DNA of 18,905 nt from CAZGQY01 sp964528035 (lineage in GTDB: Bacteria > Pseudomonadota > Gammaproteobacteria > Methylococcales > UBA1147). The notes below the pieces were generated by a model. The model did no database searches. It was not told where the DNA came from and saw only the letters and a list, made by a program, of their open reading frames with translations. Positions 15,507-18,905 of this stretch are shown here, piece after piece. The stretch spans positions 1 through 18,905 of the forward strand of contig CAZGQY010000070.1 of assembly GCA_964528035.1 (NCBI GenBank), in the 5' to 3' direction. Every line of letters starts with the position of its first letter. Within the stretch, counting starts at the first letter, position 1. The position numbers and the translations under genes were made by a program.

Positions 15507-18503
15507 CTAACTGTTTGCCGCTGCAGAAATAGAGCCTGATTCCAGCTCGGCATGGTAGGCCTGGCAGCGTTTGTACAGAGTCAGAAGCTCTGGAGTGCAG
15601 TGGAAGGCAGCTATGATTTTTTCGAATTCGCAATTTTCAGCAAGAAGGACTGAAAGATCCTGGGATAGACCCACAATGTGTACGCCATGTTTACGCGCAA
15701 CGATCAGATAGTACAGATAGTGTAATGCTCGTATCGCCAGATTTGGATCTTTAAAGGCTTCCATTACGGGTACCAGGAATGCTATTTGTAGAGAGCGTGC
15801 ACGGTCATCCACAATGAGTTCACCGTCCTGAATGGTGCATACCATGGGAAGTGCTTTCATCGTTTCGGAATCTTTGAAGCCTATTTCCGGCCAGTCAGCG
15901 TCCGGTTGTGTCAGGCCAAATCGTTCAGCATAGGATTTTTGATACATCCAACTGAGGCTGCTGACGACAGGGTCGTCGATGGGGGCCGTAATCCGATTGG
16001 CGTATTGCTGTATATGGGGAAACAATGTTTGGCGAATATCGTTTACCGACACGTCATCATTTGGATTAACCAGGACGCGATAACCGAGTCCGGCGAACAA
16101 AACCAAACGTGACAGGGGTTCAAGTTGTTGGTGCTCACTGAGTAGCAATTGAACCGCTAGTGGTTCAATTGCTGTTTTCGTCCAGGCTAAAAAGGCGATG
16201 ATGTTTCCGCTTACATAAGTATTCTTACTGTTATTCCAATGTTCAAACATAGCGTTTACGCAGCCTTTCGATACCACGCGATCACCAAAAGAATCTCCAG
16301 CCATTCTGTAAATTCGGGAATTGAATGCAGCGATTCCGAGTTCGTCGAAATGATGTAATCGAATGCATAATGATAGGTATTGCCCGAGCATAAATTCCTG
16401 CCAGTGGCGATGGATAAAGCGCACACTGTTGGTACCTGTTGGCAGGAACAGTGTACGTTGCAGAAGGGCATTACAAATTTCTGGCTGAGTGGCCAGTTGA
16501 AAGCCTAATAATATGTCGTCACTTTCTGCGCGAATGGTCTCCAGGTAAAAAGTTTCGTCGTTGGTTTCCACGCTGTGAAAAAAGTCCTTCCAGCGTTGAT
16601 GGAGTTGAGTGGCTTCTTGTTGCAGTATGTCGATACTGATATCACCCCGGCCTTTTTGGAAGAATAGCCAGGCTATGATCATCATTGCCCGGCCTAAGTG
16701 TTCGATCTCTATTTCGCGACCCGATGGGTTAGGGATACCGACCAGTCCACTGCGCGATAACACGGTACGTACGGTTTGGCACAATAATGCGGATTGGGTT
16801 ATCGATCCGTCGCCCATCTGGCAGCTTGGATCCGGACGATAATTGGAAAGGATTAGTGGTGTAAGGATAAATTCCAGCAGTTCCCGGTCTTTTACCTGCC
16901 CGATCCACTTGTTACACGAGGGATAAAGCTGTTTTGCTTCAGCCAGTGAAAGTCGCAGAATTTCGAATATATCCGCTGGATCGTTGACCAGACGATTTAT
17001 ACCATGAATGGTATTGCGTACACCGATAATAATAGACAGCTTGCCATTGTTGACATAACGCGACTCGGCATCGCGCAGGAGTTTAACAATAGTGGAAAAA
17101 CCAATGGTGTTGTGGTTATGCAGAAAATCATCCAGACCATCGAGAATTATGGTGGTTGGGCTGCTTTGAAATTTTTTCTCGAGCCAGTCTCTGTCCCAGC
17201 TTCGTCCCGGAAAAAGAGTTGTACCCCAGTCTATCCACCATTGCCACAATATGTCCCAGGAGTAATTAACATCGTCGCTGTGCGATGCAGTGATTTGTTG
17301 CATGGGGATTAATAGGGGTATTGGCTGCGTATCCGGGTCGGCAAGGTATTGAACTCCCAGGCGCAGACAAATGTGGCGCATCACTGAAGTTTTACCGACG
17401 CCGGAGGCACCGGTAACTACAATTTTTTTGGGTTGTTCGGAACCCTGGCTGACCAGAGTGACAACCTTTTCTGCAATCTCGGCCTGGGTTCCAAACGATG
17501 AATTGGCGATACTGGGTATCGGTCGGTCCTGATCGTTGCCAATTCCGCACACTGAAGTAGAAATTAATGCAGTCGTGTCAGTGGTGCGGTTAACCAATGC
17601 GATTCGGTGCAGGGTAGCATCGACCAGGTCAACTCCCCGTTCAGCACCGTATTGTCTGACTAAATCTGCGGTGATGGATACGATCGGGTCATTGACGCGA
17701 GTAGGAATTTTGATCGAACTGTGCGTACCACGAATAAAGATCTGTCTTTGTGCAGGATCGGATTGGTAGGAAACGGATAAATCAGATTTTGCACAGATAT
17801 CCTGTGTTACCGGAAAGAGTTGGTCAGATTTTTGTGAATTTTCCTGGCAGTCGAGAAAGGCGTTTTCCAGGTCGAGTAACTTGGGATTCCCCGAGCACAG
17901 CGCGGGAATAATTTTATTACGGCCCCAGTCTCTGTTGCCTTGGGTTATAAATCTTATTAAACCGAGAAAAGGAGCCAGGAAAAAATAATAAGTCTGGTAA
18001 ACCAGATTTCCAAGATTGCTGATGAACCATGAGCCGCCCAGATGAGGTACTGCGATATTGAGTACTCTTCGTGTTCTTAGCCAGATTGATTTGGCGGCAA
18101 TATCGCTTCTATTGGCAATTTCTTCCTGCAATTGTTGATTTCGATCTCTGAGCAGGCGCTTTACGACCAATCCACCGGTACTGTGCGTGACGAACAACAG
18201 GTGGCGGTGATTCTGATATTCTGTATCAAGCCATGCGCCCAGGTCGTCGGCTGCCTGAGAAATACTGCAGCGTTGCCATGACCGTGACGGGTATGAGAAG
18301 GAAATGACATCAATCTCAATTCCGGCATTTTCCAGAACCCATTTCGGCATGTTGCCCCAGGTCTTGCGGTTATCGCCGAACAGGCCATGGACAAAAATCA
18401 AAAGGCAACGTTGAGCCTGCTCAGAGTCGTCTGTAAGACATTTGTGAACGACCCCATAGCGGCTTGTATCGGACCAAAATCTTGTTTTCGTTTTTTTAAC
18501 CAT
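15507..18503 (-). CDS. Alpha/beta-hydrolase-NACHT (STAND) NTPase, candidate immune sensor
   Basis: A 998-residue two-domain protein. Residues about 30-285 resemble lipase-like alpha/beta-hydrolases: FVHGLFGD (37-44) for the oxyanion loop, THSTGG with Ser108 as nucleophile, VLNIAVPHLGG (147-157), and His261 in RGTHSSIK as the likely catalytic histidine. A hydrophobic stretch at 164-187 could be a lid or membrane contact. Residues about 340-520 are a NACHT-type NTPase: Walker A GASGVGKT (365-372), Walker B TTIILDGLDDFL (450-461). FIHRHWQEFMLGQYL (696-710) is the conserved post-NACHT motif. The last 290 residues are of unknown fold, without obvious TPR or LRR repeats; in STAND proteins this end senses the trigger. 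The ribosome binding site is weak. Known STAND proteins of this kind trigger cell death or block phage; that role here is inference from architecture and CRISPR neighbourhood. Confidence 0.8.
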   Translation of the reverse strand: MVKKTKTRFWSDTSRYGVVHKCLTDDSEQAQRCLLIFVHGLFGDNRKTWGNMPKWVLENAGIEIDVISFSYPSRSWQRCSISQAADDLGAWLDTEYQNHRHLLFVTHSTGGLVVKRLLRDRNQQLQEEIANRSDIAAKSIWLRTRRVLNIAVPHLGGSWFISNLGNLVYQTYYFFLAPFLGLIRFITQGNRDWGRNKIIPALCSGNPKLLDLENAFLDCQENSQKSDQLFPVTQDICAKSDLSVSYQSDPAQRQIFIRGTHSSIKIPTRVNDPIVSITADLVRQYGAERGVDLVDATLHRIALVNRTTDTTALISTSVCGIGNDQDRPIPSIANSSFGTQAEIAEKVVTLVSQGSEQPKKIVVTGASGVGKTSVMRHICLRLGVQYLADPDTQPIPLLIPMQQITASHSDDVNYSWDILWQWWIDWGTTLFPGRSWDRDWLEKKFQSSPTTIILDGLDDFLHNHNTIGFSTIVKLLRDAESRYVNNGKLSIIIGVRNTIHGINRLVNDPADIFEILRLSLAEAKQLYPSCNKWIGQVKDRELLEFILTPLILSNYRPDPSCQMGDGSITQSALLCQTVRTVLSRSGLVGIPNPSGREIEIEHLGRAMMIIAWLFFQKGRGDISIDILQQEATQLHQRWKDFFHSVETNDETFYLETIRAESDDILLGFQLATQPEICNALLQRTLFLPTGTNSVRFIHRHWQEFMLGQYLSLCIRLHHFDELGIAAFNSRIYRMAGDSFGDRVVSKGCVNAMFEHWNNSKNTYVSGNIIAFLAWTKTAIEPLAVQLLLSEHQQLEPLSRLVLFAGLGYRVLVNPNDDVSVNDIRQTLFPHIQQYANRITAPIDDPVVSSLSWMYQKSYAERFGLTQPDADWPEIGFKDSETMKALPMVCTIQDGELIVDDRARSLQIAFLVPVMEAFKDPNLAIRALHYLYYLIVARKHGVHIVGLSQDLSVLLAENCEFEKIIAAFHCTPELLTLYKRCQAYHAELESGSISAAANS

Positions 18504-18905
18504 AAATCTGGAACTCGGAAAGTTGCCCAGGCAAGTTCAGCTTTGACGACTATATACTAATTAAATGGATTGTGCGATTGGTGAATTAAATCGATCTGGA
18601 CAATACCTGTCCAGTAATTTTCTTGTAAGATTTATAAGGCATAGATAAGTAGATAAAAATAACCCCCGTACTTTGTAGGAACCTGAAAAACGACAAAACG
18701 GTGTGCTCTATATACATATACGTTGAATATCTATCGTTGGATTTAATGATAATAGCTTATTGTGGATAATACCGGCTGAACTAAGTCCGGAAAAAGATAA
18801 ACAGGCTATCAAAGAAGTCAAAACCAATGTATGTTAAATGTTCATTAAAAGTAACGACTTGCCCCCAAATCGAAACAGCCCTCTATGGGGGATCTGTGGA
18901 GGAAG
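18504..18905. other. Right-end region with no supported gene
   Basis: These 402 A+T-rich bases lie upstream of the hydrolase-NACHT gene and should hold its promoter. An open stretch ending at TAA (18835-18837) codes for IPAELSPEKDKQAIKEVK-like residues but has no ATG start or ribosome binding site; it may be a gene remnant or chance. The only clear structure is the inverted repeat at 18596-18614. Confidence 0.5.
18596..18614. promoter_or_regulatory. Perfect inverted repeat upstream of the hydrolase-NACHT gene
   Basis: CTGGACA (18596-18602) and TGTCCAG (18608-18614) form a perfect 7-bp inverted repeat around 5 bases, 93 bases upstream of the start codon. It could be an operator for a dimeric regulator or the terminator stem of an upstream gene, but no run of T follows on either strand, which favours an operator. 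Confidence 0.4.

Noticed and set aside
15475..15633. N-terminal extension of the VOC protein
   Set aside because: The added residues overlap the end of the hydrolase-NACHT gene and lie outside the VOC fold, which starts naturally at MSLLTPFHIA.
18700..18840. Short open stretch near the right edge ending at 18837
   Set aside because: It has no ATG, no ribosome binding site and no recognisable family, so it is not called as a gene.

Overview
The window looks like a chromosomal segment of a gammaproteobacterium. MSHA-type pilus genes flank a complete type I-F CRISPR-Cas locus, and the CRISPR repeat is of the class found in Escherichia, Shewanella and Pseudomonas I-F arrays. I cannot name a genus from sequence reading alone.

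Left flank (1-3652, minus strand): an ExeA/MshM-like AAA ATPase with a C-terminal SPOR-like domain, then the MshL secretin lipoprotein, then the start of an MshN-like protein that runs off the left edge through a long Glu-Pro hexamer repeat. MshL and the MshN-like gene overlap by 4 bases (ATGA), so they are probably translationally coupled. Together they are part of a machine that exports and assembles a type IV pilus.

Centre (3653-14924, plus strand): a 375-base divergent intergenic region, which contains a possible 34-codon ORF with a strong ribosome binding site, precedes the I-F operon in canonical order. The order is cas1, cas2-3 fusion, csy1 (cas8f), csy2 (cas5f), csy3 (cas7f), csy4 (cas6f), with overlaps or short gaps throughout. 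Cas1 with the Cas2 domain of Cas2-3 captures spacers. Cas6f cuts the array transcript at each repeat hairpin. Csy1-4 form the surveillance complex, and the HD nuclease-helicase of Cas2-3 degrades the target. A 308-base leader, holding a consensus IHF site and a boxA-like sequence, separates csy4 from an array of 36 identical 28-base repeats and 35 spacers. Two adjacent spacers (30 and 31) overlap by exactly 10 bases with a correctly placed CC PAM. Another spacer (22) is the complement of an intrinsic terminator.

Right flank (14925-18905, minus strand): a 998-residue protein joining an N-terminal alpha/beta-hydrolase to a NACHT/STAND NTPase core, followed 32 bases later by a small VOC (glyoxalase-fold) protein. 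The hydrolase-NACHT protein has the architecture of an NLR-like immune sensor with an enzymatic effector. Beside CRISPR-Cas it is the best candidate here for a poorly described defence system. The last 402 bases hold a perfect 7-bp inverted repeat but no supported gene.
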